Notes: a model not told the origin generated them from the sequence alone. 64,000 nucleotides of DNA from Mantis religiosa (GCA_030765055.1 CM060947.1:63838934-63902933); one strand, 5' to 3'. Counted from the stretch's first letter, positions 49,670 to 62,888 are shown. Translations and numbers: made by a program.

Positions 49670-51892
49670 GTTGTATGCCTAGGCGCTGTGGAGCTTTGAG
49701 TCTTCTCTCTTTTTCTCTGGCCTTAGTATCGGAACGAGAATAATTTTTAGAAAATCATACAACTTCTCTCTTCTTATAAAAAATATTGGAATTTATTCCA
49801 CAAAAATCTTTCATATATCTAATCGCAATGTTAAACTTTCATAAAATGATTAACACGGCAACTTTGCACATGAAGTTTCTGCAGTCTTGCAGATTGGCAC
49901 CACATATAACTCGCCTTTACACTTCACTGATCTCATGCAAAGTGACTTAAATTCCCTTTTCATATTTCTATCGAGACATCTCAATTCTGTTAGCTTCAAG
50001 CATCTACTAATTTAATTCCCTTTAGGAACTATTGATCTTTTTACTGTTGGACTTGACAACTATTTCATTGCATTTAAAGTGTGCATTGCCTACTATATAT
50101 TTGTCTTCTTTCCTTTTCCATATACTGCTCAAACACCCTCACTTAACTATTACATAAATGTTTTAACACTTTCACAAATTTGATCATAATGTTCAATAAA
50201 CATATCACATAAAAGTCTTACAAAATTAATAATTATTCTTTTCTCTTCTGAGGCCCAAATACATTACAATCAGCCCTAAAATACCGTTTAACTATGATGT
50301 ACCGATCATGGTATTCGACCCAAGTATTACTAATGTTTGAAATAACCTCAACTCCTAATTCATAGTTACACCGTCAGGCGCTAGTGTGCCGTTTATTAGT
50401 TACTGGTGATGGCGCTTAAACTACTGCCTGGAGGCGATCATCGCTTATGAGAAAATGATTTCTATCCATTAGGGACACGTGCTTCATAGTCCACTCTTAG
50501 ATCCTAAGTGCGATGTTATAGTTTTCAGTTAGGCTTTCTGTTGACAACCTAATGTAATTGCTTGACCTATCTGGCTGCTTCATTATTGCTGTGCTCGTTT
50601 GGAATATTATGGCTGCTTTATGATGCAGTTATTATGTTTATTCAGAATCCTAGAGTTTATGTACTACAGTAATGACTTCCAGGCATAAATCGGACGTGAT
50701 ATGTCGATCATAAGGATTCACGGACTTTATTGAATCATAGTTTAGTGTCGTTATCCAAGGAAATTGTTTACCTAGCATGCATGAAGGATATGGCCCAATA
50801 TCGAATGGTATTATGTTCTTAAATTGTGAGTATAAATTCCATGTAACTGTCACATTTGTAAACCATTTTTTCTCGGTCATTTTACTTTTCTGCTAAAGCA
50901 TGTACTTTTGGTACGGAACTCTGTAAATAATACCTTTTCTCACCTCATAGGTGGATGCATCTGTGCAATAAGTCAAGTATAATATTTCAGATTTATGTAT
51001 AAAGAATTAATTCTGGAACATTGCCTCTGTCATTCATTTTGATGTGATAGACGTTTGTGTGTGAATGTCTTAGTCCACGAATTTATAAATATGCATACAG
51101 GCAAATTTAAAATTAAGAGAAAGTGCCTTATGACAACAATTATATATTTTGTGGTTCTGTTGGAAGTAAATGTATCAGAAGCTCAAATTTTATAAATAAA
51201 TATGTGTAAGTATTCACTAAATAATCCGTAGGATTTCAGTTTGAAGAATGCAAGGTTTACCTCAATGAAAGCACCTTGGATGTTATCACATAATTTTAAC
51301 CATTAAATTAAATTCAACTTCCTGCAGCAAAAGAAATGCAAAACTTAATGTCGGGCCAATGCTCGCCCGGGGCCCTGTTGCCAAACGTAGTAGGCGTGTA
51401 CCAGCGGTAACTCTGTATCCGCGTACGTTTTATACGCCAGCCAAGGCACCGCCCATTGTTTCCGTAATTAAACAATACATTAAGTATCCGTAAAGTCTTA
51501 ACTGAATGTTGCTGAACTAGAAATCGTCCAAACCAGTAATTTACTTTCCAATTTTGTAGTCTCTTTCCCGGAAATTAAAATACAGGCTGCTGTCTTTTTG
51601 AATAGAAGAAGCTGCTTCTTTACAAATTTGTGATACAGTATGTATCAACGCTGCTCATACGTAAGATTATACAGTCAATTTCTGAGATTTTGGAAAATCT
51701 AAAATGATCCTAGACTGTTTTAAAATGTTTTATGTGTTAAATATACATTTCTTCACTATGAATGAATCACTTCAGTTTGTTAACAGAAAAATCACATGTC
51801 CTAAATTCGATAGAGACATTCTTAAATAACATAGAACTAACTACTCTGAAAAATAACTCAAAATGTACTCCTTCTCAAACTACATGGTTTGT
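49670..51892. other. No recognisable gene
   Basis: A+T-rich DNA. The 76-residue minus frame at 50650-50880 and others have no motif. Confidence 0.4.
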
Positions 51893-51894
51893 AT

Positions 51895-52562
51895 AGTGAG
51901 ATCCATATAAACTGAACCATTTCAATAGGCCCATAACCCTTTCACCAATAATAGGACACACGTGCAGCTTTGGGAGAATATAATACACAATTGGGAGATT
52001 ACGTTACACTATTTACATCTGATACAAAATGTTGGAAACGTCCTCCACCAGCATCTGTACATGTTTGCACTCGTCTCACCATATTCTCTGAAGTTTTACG
52101 GAAAGTATCCTCGCCAATGTTACTTATTTCGGTTCGAATGGATTCCCTGAACATCAGTTGTCCTTGGCCTATACTTGTACACACTCTCTTGGACAGTTTC
52201 TTTGATAATCGAATAATCTCGAAAGGTCTGTGGGCCCCCAGATCACCTGAGCTAACGTTATCGAATTTTTTTCTGGTGGGGGTATCTAAAAATATTGTAC
52301 AAGAATAGGTCGCAGACAATTGATGTTCTCAAGGAATCTATTCGAACCGAAATAAGTAGCATTGGCAAGGATACACTCCGTAAAACTTCAGAGAATATGG
52401 TGAGACGAGTGCAAACATCTAGATGCTGGTGGAGGACACTTCCAACACTGTCTCTGAGTGTAAATAGTGTATTACAGTCTCCCAAAGTTACACGTGTGTC
52501 CTATTATTGGTTCTAAAGTTGTGGCCTATTGAATTGGTTCAGATTTATATGGATCGCACTAT
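51895..52562. mobile_element. Foldback DNA transposon with inverted transposase 3' ends
   Basis: Two arms, about 51895-52182 and 52295-52562, are inverted copies of one another, ending outward in tagtg(a/c)gatccatataaa beside TA. Each arm encodes, toward its outer end, the same C-terminal transposase segment: minus in the left arm (RESIRTEISNIGEDTFRKTS, RRVQTCTDAGGGRFQHF) and plus in the right arm (KESIRTEISSIGKDTLRKTS, RRVQT). Between them, in plus orientation, lies the preceding segment with RSPELTLSNFFL (about 52240-52275), the last catalytic block of a mariner-like enzyme, with SPDL changed to SPEL. No N-terminal or central catalytic region is present. Confidence 0.8.
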
Positions 52563-53756
52563 ATACCATAGTGCATTATATATTTATACTCAGATGAGTG
52601 TTGTCATCAAGCAATGTTGGCAATTTTATAGGCTTGTCTGTGTTATCAGTATTATCACCTAAATGAAACTGATCAAAATCTTGATCTGACATTCTTGGCG
52701 CGCAACTAATGAATAGTCGAAATAGTTTTATTCCCCAAGATTTTCCCCCAATTAGATCCGTGTTTTTGATTTCTCCTCCTCGTAAATCTCACAGGTTAGC
52801 TTTGAATTTTTATCTTCTATCTTAGCATCCGTCATGTAACAATATGCCACACCAGCTTCTAGTTAAGGAGCAGACACGAAGTAGAACTATTGACAACAAA
52901 CGTGTTGAGACTAATAGAAATATATAGCTACATCACATAAATATGAAGACATTATCTGAATTAAAAACGCAACTGACATCAAAATGTTGGTGTTAACACC
53001 TCATAAGAAACTAAATAATTTAGCATTACAAAAGATCACCAAATCTGAAAGCATGTAATGGATGTTACGTCGTCTAGAGCATTTCTAAAGACCCAATAAC
53101 AACGTCAGCCTACATCAATGAAATAGTTTTCTGTTAATAAAAACAAATGCAATCTGCTACACAGAAGTGGCTCTTTTCTATCCGTTATGGAAAAATTTTA
53201 ATACTTCTACAGACTGCTCTTACAAAGTCCTATATTTCTAAGCCACATTAATCCGCATAAACCTCTGTAGGTAGAAGGGTATAGGCGAAACGAAATGGAT
53301 ATTCTGATATAGACATGAATTGGATATTAATAGTAGGAGACTTTATTTCAGGTCATCAATATAACAATACATTACGTAAAGTAATAAAATTGTAGAGGCA
53401 GATTAAAAGAAAAATTTATATACCTATACATATTGTAATTATAAAAGAATAATACAGACAAATAATAGCAATTTAATAGTAAATAACAGTTAAATAAGAA
53501 AGAAGTAGAAAGATAAATAATTGAGTATTAATTTGAAAGTAGTGGCTTCTAACGGACAAAGTTTGTATTAAAGTATTGATACGTAGCATCACTTCACTTC
53601 ACTTCGCGTCAGGCTGGAAGCGAGAACAGATCTATGCACCTTTCTGTCTCTCAATTTTTGTAAGAAATCAATAATTTATGAATATATTGGTTTCAGAACA
53701 CGTGAATTTATATTGTCGAGGTGATGGGCATATTTTAAATATTGCATATTAATCGA
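52563..53756. other. No recognisable gene
   Basis: A+T-rich DNA, nothing identified. Confidence 0.4.
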
Positions 53757-54215
53757 TAGTCAACATGAAAAATTTTATGCCATGGCTGGGATTTGAACCA
53801 GGGATTTCCTGGCCATGGCATTGAATTTTTCATGTTGACTCTATCATCAAAGATCTTAGCATATATACGGCTAGTGTAAAGAAATGATTAATTCCCATCA
53901 ATTAGCTAAAATAATAAAAGTTAAATGATGAAGCCTGGGATTCAAGTACTTACTATTGTAAGTCACCACAAACGGTGTATCTCGGATGCGAGAGCCCCTA
54001 GTGGTTTAGCGGGGAAATATACGAGTAAAATGGAGAATTTAGTGTCGTGACGGTACCTTGGCCATGGTAGCTCAATGGGTTAGAGCGACTGGACGGAAAT
54101 CAGGAGATTCGTGGTTCAAATCCCGGCCCTGGCATTGAATTTTTCATGTTGACTCTATAGATCAAAGATCTTAGCCTATATACGGCTAGTGTAAAGAAAT
54201 GATTAATTTCTATCA
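53757..54215. mobile_element. Family 2 SINE, inverted cluster
   Basis: A minus tail plus partial tRNA-like unit (53757-53815: agtcaacatgaaaaatttta, gggatttgaaccagggattt) runs straight into a plus tail (53812-53910). Then comes an upstream region (53965-54060) and a complete plus unit (tRNA-like about 54061-54134, tail to 54215). Tails share 'catgttgactctat' and 'atatacggctagtgtaaaga'. The first pair has collapsed around the tRNA-like part. Confidence 0.7.
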
Positions 54216-55429
54216 ATTAACTAAAATTGCATTAAGGTTTTAAAGTAATAAAAATTGAATAAAGAAACAACTGTAACTCTGTGTTGTTTCTTACAATGCC
54301 TACGCCAACCCTGAGGATTACATCCCATCGCTCTACAGAGCAATCCTGGGATCGATGCGGATGTTGAGAGAATCCTCTGGATATTTAATATCGACGGAGA
54401 CCATCTATTTCCCTCATAAGTTCCGATACTTCAAAATCGAGTCGTTATATGCTGGTCTATAACTTTCTTCTCTTTCCATGACACACCAATATATAATTAA
54501 ATTGCTACAGCACTTTTGAACAACTTCAGAGGAAAATTTTAAATCAGTAACAACGGATATCTCGGAAGTGGTCAGTGCTAGAGAACTGTTTTTAGAAACA
54601 AATTATATGCTTTAATGAAATCATGTTCCTATTTTACTGTCTTGTCTGTCGCTTATGTTTTGTCACATGAAAGAAATTCCTTCCGAACCAAGAGATTTTC
54701 ACAGTCTTTTCTCAGAAAATTCATATTTTGTTGAGCAATTTGCTCATTTTCCTTTAAAAATCTGAAGAAGAGTTAAAATAACTTCTCTTTACTGAAACTT
54801 TGTCTGTAATAGAGCACAATGTATTTCGTTTGTTGCAGTAATGTTCATCTTTGTAACATAGATAGGGGCCTATGCACGGAGTTTGGTTTCTTTAATGTGT
54901 TTCCAAGTGCGCCCTCCAACTAGCAGTTCAGAGCCAATCAATCGATATTACGTTGCGAGCGTTATAATATAGCCGGCAGGGGAATATGTGAGATTAATAC
55001 ATTCCAGCCCTGGACCAAGATCCTGTAACGGAGGGTATAATCAAAGTAATTAACCGGCAAATTAATCGGGTTTCCTGACAGTACCTCGTGTCCATGATCT
55101 GTTTGCTGAGTATATATATACAGTAACCTTATCTTTTCAGTGGTTTGACGCATGTGTTGGCTTGCGCAGAAGATAGTATAAATGCTTTCGTCCGAAAAAA
55201 GCACTTCGTTTGAATTTCTTCTATACTATCAGATACTATGCTCACCTGGTTTATTACATAGTATATTTCTAACAATTTAAGATAACATAAAAGTAAAATG
55301 TTATAAAAATTTTGAACAGTTAAAACTTGTCATAGTAAAATAATGAATCACGAACTTTAAGAAACCATAGATTTTCTACCTAACCATTTAAACTACAAAT
55401 TTCCTGAAGGTACACACAGATAGGTTCAT
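54216..55429. other. No recognisable gene
   Basis: Mostly A+T-rich. No motif or repeat counterpart noted. Confidence 0.4.
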
Positions 55430-55660
55430 AGCACAAATAGTGAATCGAGAAGATATTCACACACTGCTTTACTCACACTGTTTTTTTTTTTTTCACAGGA
55501 CATTTTTCAAGTGCTTTTGCTCTCATCATCAGCTGGAACTCGACTCTGCACTTGAGTCGAGTTTCAGCTGATGATGAGAGCAAAAGTTCTTGAAACGTCC
55601 TGTGGTAAAACAGTGTGAGTGAAGCAGTGTGTCAATATCTTCTCGATTCACTTTTGTGCT
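55430..55660. repeat. Hairpin (palindromic) MITE-like element, 231 bp
   Basis: Left arm 55430-55546 and right arm 55554-55660 are near-perfect inverted copies separated by a 7-nt loop (tgcactt). Examples are actcgactc at 55538-55546 against gagtcgagt at 55554-55562, and cttttgctctcatcatcagc against its inverse. The outer ends are gcacaaa(...)tagtgaatcg against cgattcacttttgtgc. The length difference is mostly a T-run at 55491-55503. Confidence 0.88.
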
Positions 55661-55999
55661 AAGTTGTGCTTCACTGTCTACGCTTCTTTCAATTTTATAC
55701 TTTGAGCTAGGTTCATACTTATTAACAGATAAGCCCAAAAGAACTAGCGCATGATTGGAGGAATTTAGTAACAATGACTCAAAAATTAATTGAAAAAAAA
55801 AACTATTTGTAGACAGTCATTAATACCTCGAAACTTGCATTTTTATATTTTTAGGGACTGGTTTCGGAAGCTCTTGGGTCCATTTTCAACCTCTGAAGTG
55901 ATAAACCAAACAAACTGACAACGAGGGAAAACATATTCATATGGAAAAGTAAGGACCGAGTATTGAACTTTGAAATCCCACCAGTAGATAACTTGACAA

Positions 56000-56490
56000 T
56001 TCATGCCTGAGGATCTACTTCCATTAGTCCTGGACCCGAAGGACCAAGGACCCAGGCCTCCTTCTACCAGGGAGTTACCGAGCTGTCCCAAAAGGGCACC
56101 CGGCGCCTCCGAGGCTCTTTCCATAGGGCAAGACCTAGAGACTAACAAGACCCCCCATCTGGTCCTGTTGACTCAAGACGGGATGGAAGTGGATACGCTA
56201 CTTACGCGCGCCAACACCAAAATGGGAAGGCTACCGATATGACCTCGGTGGGGCCGCCTGGCGATATAATACACCTTCTGCTGGCTATGCTGGCTAGTAC
56301 GCGGAGACATACCCGATCTCCCACGGGGATCGGGAACCACTGACCCCTCGAGTCCAACCCAATCCAAACAAATCCCTATCGGGGAGGGGCTCGAGGTTCC
56401 TCTAGGAACGCCAGAGGTACCACGAGTGCTACGGGTCCGCAGCGCCCGCACCACGGCAACTGAAGGGGACGGATCACCTCCCTTACGGGG
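56000..56490. mobile_element. GC-rich retroposon, copy 3, with 14-bp TSD
   Basis: 491 bp flanked by a perfect agataacttgacaa repeat (55986-55999 and 56491-56504). Colinear with 8156-8679 and 41393-41872. It starts tcatgcctgaggatctactt and ends ccttacgggg. Compared with copy 1 it lacks about 30 bp near 56300. The minus strand is open across much of it (137 codons from 56586), but the other copies do not preserve that frame, so I do not call a gene. Confidence 0.85.
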
Positions 56491-56504
56491 AGATAACTTG
56501 ACAA

Positions 56505-58425
56505 AGAGGTTCATAGTTCTACCACCAAATAAAAGAGAGCAGGCGACTACAGATGATAGTTTGATCGAAGCTGAAAATGGACGCAACGCCTTACGTAACT
56601 GGTCCCTCAGTAATATAAAAATGTAAGCGATGAGGTGTCAAAAACAGACTACATAGAAAATAGTTTTTTTTCAAATGGAACTTATTTCTTCCGAATAAAT
56701 TTTTCAAAATTATTTTTGATACTCAAAAAGCTTCCAAATTTTCAAAATTTTACTAATTTGTAACAGAATTCATTTTCAAAGGATTAATTGAAGTAAATTA
56801 TATTTTAAAAAAATAATACTGAAATGTTGAAAACCAAGATGTTAACTTTCCAAAAATAAAGAGTTATGGAGGGCATGAATATTAAATTTTGGTAAATGAA
56901 ATTATATTTATTATTTAGATTGTATAATATATGAAATTGAATTATGTTTAATTTCATTTAGATTATAAGAAGTAATAACTTTTCTAATAATTGGATTAAA
57001 AGTACATTATAGGAATAGTTTTCATTACAACAATGAACTATCACAATAAAATATGGTTGATATTATCATACAAGCTAGAGCTCTGAAACTGGACAAAACG
57101 TTTCTGTTTTATGTAATAATCGCCACAAATTTTAACAATAACCTAAATGTGTGAGGTTTTGAAATTCCACAGATATAACCAATACTTTATTGTACACACA
57201 TTCATAATCATTCCGTTTTACTATACAGCAAAATATTTCAGCATTTCAACATTTACTTTTACCCACAGTATATCTTTGATAAATGTGTTTTTATTTTATA
57301 TTCATATTTAATTTACAAACACAAAGTTTAGGATGTTTGGCAAAGAGGGATTGTTAAATTGTATTAGCACTGATAGAAATTCAATGCAATGCAATAACTA
57401 GAGCACATCCTTGGTGTATCTCCCGACTTACGTTCTTAGGGCCATTCTCTTAGAATATGAAGGCAATTATTAAGAAGTTGTGGGAATTCAGTTCAAATAC
57501 GAAACTTTTAACAGGTTTACGAATCCAGTTTCAAAGGAAAATGAGAAGGATACAACTTTAACAAATGAACAACATTGAAAATTTATGTAGCAGTTATTTT
57601 ATTCCTGCCTCTGAAGGGAAAATAATTAATAATGTTAATTTGTTTTATGCTGTTCTTTAGACTTGAATTTTTTGAATAAAGGTTAATTGTTAAACTGTTA
57701 ACATTAAGTTTCGAAAATGAAATTATATATTTAATCAAATAATTAAAACGATTGCATTGGTTGCTATTTATGACGTAGTGGATAAGTAACATGTAAACAC
57801 CATGGGGAAGGAAAAACAAAAAATTTTCATTATGCAAAAGGGAAAGCATCGTTCTATGAGTGAACGATACGTGAGGGAACACGGTTGTATGTTTAAGTGT
57901 GCAAGAGTTAAATGTTATAAGAAATATTTAGTTTAACATGCTAAGGTGAAAATGTCGCTTCAAAAGTGATGTATTCATCTATATTACAAGGTGTTTTTGT
58001 TCAATTTCAAATTCAGTTAAAAATTAAAATTTAAAAAGAAATTGAGAAGATCTTTTTTACTTATGGTAAATATTTTCCTAGAAGTATCCGTCCGTAGCCA
58101 CACCTAAGGTAGGTCGTCTTCGTGCATCGGCTGTTGCAGCATCGCAGAACTTACTTTATCATAAAATATAGTCCCAAGAACAAAGCACATTTTAGATGCC
58201 TTCTCAACCTGTGGCTTTGTTATAATCTCCGTGAAGAATAATCACATACATAATCAAATATTTAAAATTAATTTTATTTAGTTTTTATAATACAGAATAT
58301 CTCGATATCGGATATAACCAAAAATTATTAAATTGTTAAGAATTTTGTGTTGTATCTTACAATATATTGAGTTTTAGCCTAAATTTGGATTGTTTACTGC
58401 ACATTTTATTTTTAGTTATGCTGTT
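56505..58425. other. No recognisable gene
   Basis: Strongly A+T-rich with stop-dense frames. Nothing identified. Confidence 0.45.

Positions 58426-58427
<2 letters not shown>

Positions 58428-58507
<80 letters not shown>
58428..58507 (+). repeat. (CA)n microsatellite, 80 bp
   Basis: Uninterrupted AC dinucleotides. Confidence 0.99.
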
Positions 58508-58510
<3 letters not shown>

Positions 58511-58879
58511 ATTCAGAGATAATTTTATTTTAAAAACCAGTTTTTTTACTTTCTGGACTCGGGAAACCTCAAAACATGTATTTCCAGTAAACACCGGTGT
58601 CGAATGTCAGAGTGAAATACAATACTCACTGTTTCCTAGAGATTATAGTTAACAAGGTAGAAAAAATTATAAAATATGTCACTGATTATTATTGAACGAA
58701 CTGATGGGCTCTTTTTTTACCAATCTGATCATACATTCATGAAAATATCACCGCTTAAAAATCCTTAATTCAAAGTATCTAAATTTTTTATTTGGTGGAA
58801 AGGATTAAGCTCTTGTGGTAAAAAATGACATCATTATTGTCCTGTCGTAAATGGCGATCCCAAAATTATACTTGAAGAG

Positions 58880-59140
58880 ACAATGTTGAGATTTGAGGGG
58901 TAATTAGACGGTAATTTGGGCACCATTCCAGTCCAGGAGGAAGAAATGTTCATTTTCCAACAAGATGGGGTCCCTGTAATTGACACAACGTCAGACCGTA
59001 CCTAAATTGACATCTGCCAAGTTGATGAATTGTTCTCGTTGTGGACAGAGGAATCACTTTGTGTATCTGACTACTCAACCCCAGCGATATTTTTCTTTTG
59101 GTTCTAACATTTCAGCAATGTTTGCCAAAATGAAAAAATA
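58880..59140 (+). pseudogene. Degenerate mariner-like transposase core fragment
   Basis: Broken frames include EEEMFIFQQDGVPVIDTTSD, matching the FQQDG(A/V)P block that holds the second catalytic Asp in mariner-like enzymes of the type also seen at 52.2 kb. It is followed by traces of the downstream region ending in an FFFWF-like stretch where relatives have DFFLWG. Stops and shifts are frequent, and no terminal repeats were found. Confidence 0.5.
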
Positions 59141-60220
59141 AACTCTCACTTATGTTTGAATGATTTTAATTAGGTATCACAGCTTGGATATGTGCACATA
59201 GGTTTAGGCTTCTTAGAACCTTCCTCTAAATAGTGGCATTTACATTCGATATATCTGCTTCTCGTAAATAATATCATAGAATTAATTTATAATTGTAATG
59301 TTTAGGACCGGTAGATTGAAATGCTCTGATCTCAGGTTCTACAAACCTTGAAAATAGGGTTAGGAGGCTCATACATTTTCTGCAGTTAACTCGTATCGTT
59401 GTTCCCAAATATCACAAGGCCCCCAATTAACACTACTCCCTCTTTTTGAGCATGTTTATTGATTCGTCATACGCTCTTGGTCATATAAATACTCTATGAT
59501 GATGTAACAGTGCAAATTACTTTATTGGTGTATTAAGTCAACCTAAGCTACACTGTAAATGTTTAAAATTGGAACTAAAAGCTAAAATCAATTCACTAAG
59601 CACATTTTACTCTGTCGTAAAATCTGCAGTAATCTGTTTAGAGTTTTTTATCTAGAGACGTTTAAGACCCTAATGAGATTTTATTGCCTGTTTCACTATT
59701 AGGTGTATAAAGATTACAACAAATAAATATGCTGAAAAAGAACATATTAATTGGCGTACTAATTTGTATAATCGATAGTGTTTCCACTTCTGTGTTATTT
59801 GGTGTCGTCTATGTGGAAAACAAATGACAATCGCAAGCAAATCAACAAATGCTATGGAACTGATACACTTGTGGGAGACTCAACCATGATTGTTTGACGC
59901 ACGCCATTTCGTATTAACTGGTAGAAGGTGGTATGAGGTAAGAAGAGTGGGATATATGATATCCCCAGAAATTTATAAACAATAAATTCAAGGCGAGTTT
60001 GTCTTGAAGATTTTTAAACTAAATTATATTTTCTAAAATTTTTACGAATAAAATGAGTAATTTATCCATAAACCACAATAATTAAAACAATCAGAATATT
60101 TAGGTTTACCAAAAAGTAAACGATATTGTTTGAAAGAAAATAAGAATCATGTGGTGGACTACGTTTATTTAAACAGTTAGCATGATATGTTTGAGAAGTG
60201 GTCGTTGTTTATGGCCTCAC
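59141..60220. other. No recognisable gene
   Basis: A+T-rich DNA, nothing identified. Confidence 0.4.
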
Positions 60221-60222
60221 AA

Positions 60223-60225
<3 letters not shown>

Positions 60226-60312
<87 letters not shown>
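60226..60312 (+). repeat. Compound (CA)n(CT)n microsatellite
   Basis: About 36 bp of CA followed by about 50 bp of CT, with a single interruption (tctgtctc) at the end. Confidence 0.98.
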
Positions 60313-60348
60313 GCAATCGTGAGAGACAGTTAATTGTTGACGGAGTTT

Positions 60349-60379
60349 TTTGTTGTTGTAATTTACGTCCTCCAACGTT
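60349..60379 (-). mobile_element. 31-bp SINE family 1 tail micro-insertion with 16-bp TSD
   Basis: The 16-bp sequence attgttgacggagttt occurs at 60333-60348 and again at 60380-60395. Between them are 31 bp consisting of tttgttgtt plus the family 1 SINE 3' tail (gtaatttacgtcctccaacg and tt). The tail orientation matches the minus-strand copies at 16961 and 41093. Confidence 0.85.
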
Positions 60380-60395
60380 ATTGTTGACGGAGTTT

Positions 60396-62768
60396 AAAAG
60401 AATAAGCGATGATCCAAGTCAACTATTAATGATGGATATCTTAGACAATGCCAAAAAAATCATTTGAAATTCTGTGTTTTAAAGAGATTTTTTTGTTTGG
60501 TGCAATTTTATATATCACTTAACGTTTATCATTTATACACAATATTATAAAATCACTTCAGATTGAAGAGTATTTCATAGGCTATTCACAGAAAATTTTA
60601 GATGCGTATTTAATTTTGTAAATTTTAATGAAAATCGTCGGATCATTTTCCCAAGAAATAAATCATTTCGCAAAGTATTTTATGGACAGGATGATCAAGT
60701 TTGGAGGGTTTTGAGCAAAACTTTAGTTAGGAAAGTTTGCTATTTAATTGACTATACATTTTGGACATACATTCATGCACACTATATTTTTATAAATACC
60801 TGTTTTTAGTTTCAGACTGTCTTAAAAAGAGTATTTCGTCTGAAATCTTGATATGCTATTTTTGATAGAATTTAATGCCTTCTGTACCTCCAGCGTACGT
60901 ATTAGATGAGGTAAATTTTATCAGTCATATGTTAAATGGAATTCAGCTGCTCTGTTCAGTTTTCAGCATTGCAAACATTTCTACTCGTACAATAGAACTC
61001 CAATTTTAATACTTGTGTTATAAATAATGTTTATTAAAATGGTACCCGAACATAAATAATTGATTATAATTATTAAGAGCTGTCAGGACTATTTGAAAAT
61101 ACAAAACAATAGTAGGAAATTAGCCGTTTCTAAATATTCAGTGTGTGTAAGTGGTGTGTTTTGAAATATTTACCACAGATTTCTTGAAGAAAAGGAAAGA
61201 AAGAACATTTTTCTGTGCGTGCAGATATAATTTTTAAGGTGTCGGTAGAAAGCCGCTTGCCGTTATTACTTTTAGTTAGATATGTGGTAGATAATGATCT
61301 CATGAACGCAAACTGAGTGTTCAGACGGAACATTCTCGTACATTTTCGTTACTATGACGGGTTTTCCTTGGCGCTCGCTGTCAGGCACCCTGCTGTGACA
61401 TTAAGTAGACATCGAGCCCTAGTACAAATACCCCGAGGAGGTTTAGAGTCAGGATAAAATCCCATTCATCATCCATGGGCGGCTGACAGCTGTCTTAATC
61501 AAATGCGGCACGCCCATTACTCCAGGCTAATGATTGGCGAGATAAGTAACTTGCTCTTATATATCAGGACAATTAGCGTTTCCATTCCTGCCAGTTGCCT
61601 ATCTATAGACTTTACTTGGAATGTACTGCGACATGCCGGTATAATCACATCTCAGAACGCTTCTTATAAGCTAACTGCAAGCAGATGAATAAGTTTTCTG
61701 CAAATTCATCTCAGTATTTGGAAGACACAGCTTTGAACCTCCATTTTTATTCATGTTTTAATAAAAGCATGAAATCGTTCTGCTTTTGTTACTGTAATTA
61801 AATGATAGGATACATTAGTTTGGTATTTTATCTGGTAACTACTTTCTCTAGTATTTGGGACACAAAACAGCTGTGATCATTAGCACATATATCACCACAT
61901 GAGGTTTCTTCCTTACCTATTGAATATGGAACATGATTATTTGCCATTTTAACATTGAAAAAGGATGTAATCTGTTTGAATAATTAAATAATTCCCTAAG
62001 CAGAAAAAGTGTACATTGCAGCAGATATGCATTACGTTTTATTGTTACTATTTTTAATACCTATATTCATATATTCAGTTGTAGCAGATCATCTAGTAGG
62101 TTCCCTTTAATTATTACTGGCCTAGACCGGTTACCGCACTAACTTGCGCCAGGCAGCGCTAATTCCGTGTTGCAGCTTCTGTGAGAACTATTGAAGTAAA
62201 ATGTGATCGATCCATGTTATCGCGTTTACCACATTCACTCAGAACATAAATGATAGTCTGTGTTTGCACTTCCAGACACGTACAAATAAACAGTTTAATT
62301 TCTTTCTGGCTCTTGGTTCTAGCCATCGGACGGGCCAAATTTGGGAATGCAGCATTTGCACGTCTGTTATTCTTTCTAAACGTTGCAGACAAAACAGAAG
62401 TATCCTTATCTCATTTACAGTTTTAAACTACCAGTGTAAAACAAAACACTATCAGAAAATGACCTGTTCTATTAAATTTTTTGAATAAAACTCGCATTAG
62501 ATTCGAAAAAAGCTGTAGTCCAGTAGTTATCATGCTGCTATTAAATCCTTTGGAATCAGTTTCAATAACTGGTTGCAGCGTGGGAATTTTTCTTTAGATA
62601 GCATTATACCCTAATCTAAACAGGCTATGTAATTGGGAATAGATGTGTGACAGCGTATTTATTTATTTATATATTATCCAATTTTGTGATTCCTGTTTTA
62701 CCCAAAGGTTTGATTCTGTTTAGTAAAATCAATAATTACTGAAATTACTAAATTACTAAAATCAAACG
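60396..62768. other. No recognisable gene
   Basis: A+T-rich DNA. Short open frames (61130-61333, 61503-61688, 62159-62392) have no recognisable motif. Confidence 0.4.
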
Positions 62769-62888
62769 CTGGGTCAAGTGCATCGTATTCAGGGGAGACT
62801 ATTTTGAGAAGGACCATCAAGATTATGAGGATGAGTAAAGGTACGTGGTCAAAAAAAGTTGTGATGATTCTTTATTGAACAGCCCTTG
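62769..62888 (+). mobile_element. Mariner family 1, 3' terminal fragment
   Basis: 120 bp matching the last part of mariner copies 2 and 3: 'caagtgcatcg', 'attttgagaaggaccatcaa', 'tatgaggatgagtaaaggta' and the terminal 'ttattgaacagccc'. The fragment is cut at its 5' side within coding sequence. The terminal cg and TA have mutated to tg and ca. Confidence 0.85.

Noticed and set aside
49091..49699. 202-codon plus-strand open frame
   Set aside because: It is antisense to the Tc1-like transposase, whose minus-strand frame has recognisable domains.
56173..56586. 137-codon minus-strand open frame over GC-rich retroposon copy 3
   Set aside because: The frame is not conserved in copies 1 and 2. G+C-rich sequence is open by composition.
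58412..58594. 60-codon frame rich in Cys-Val
   Set aside because: It is the translation of the (CA)n tract.
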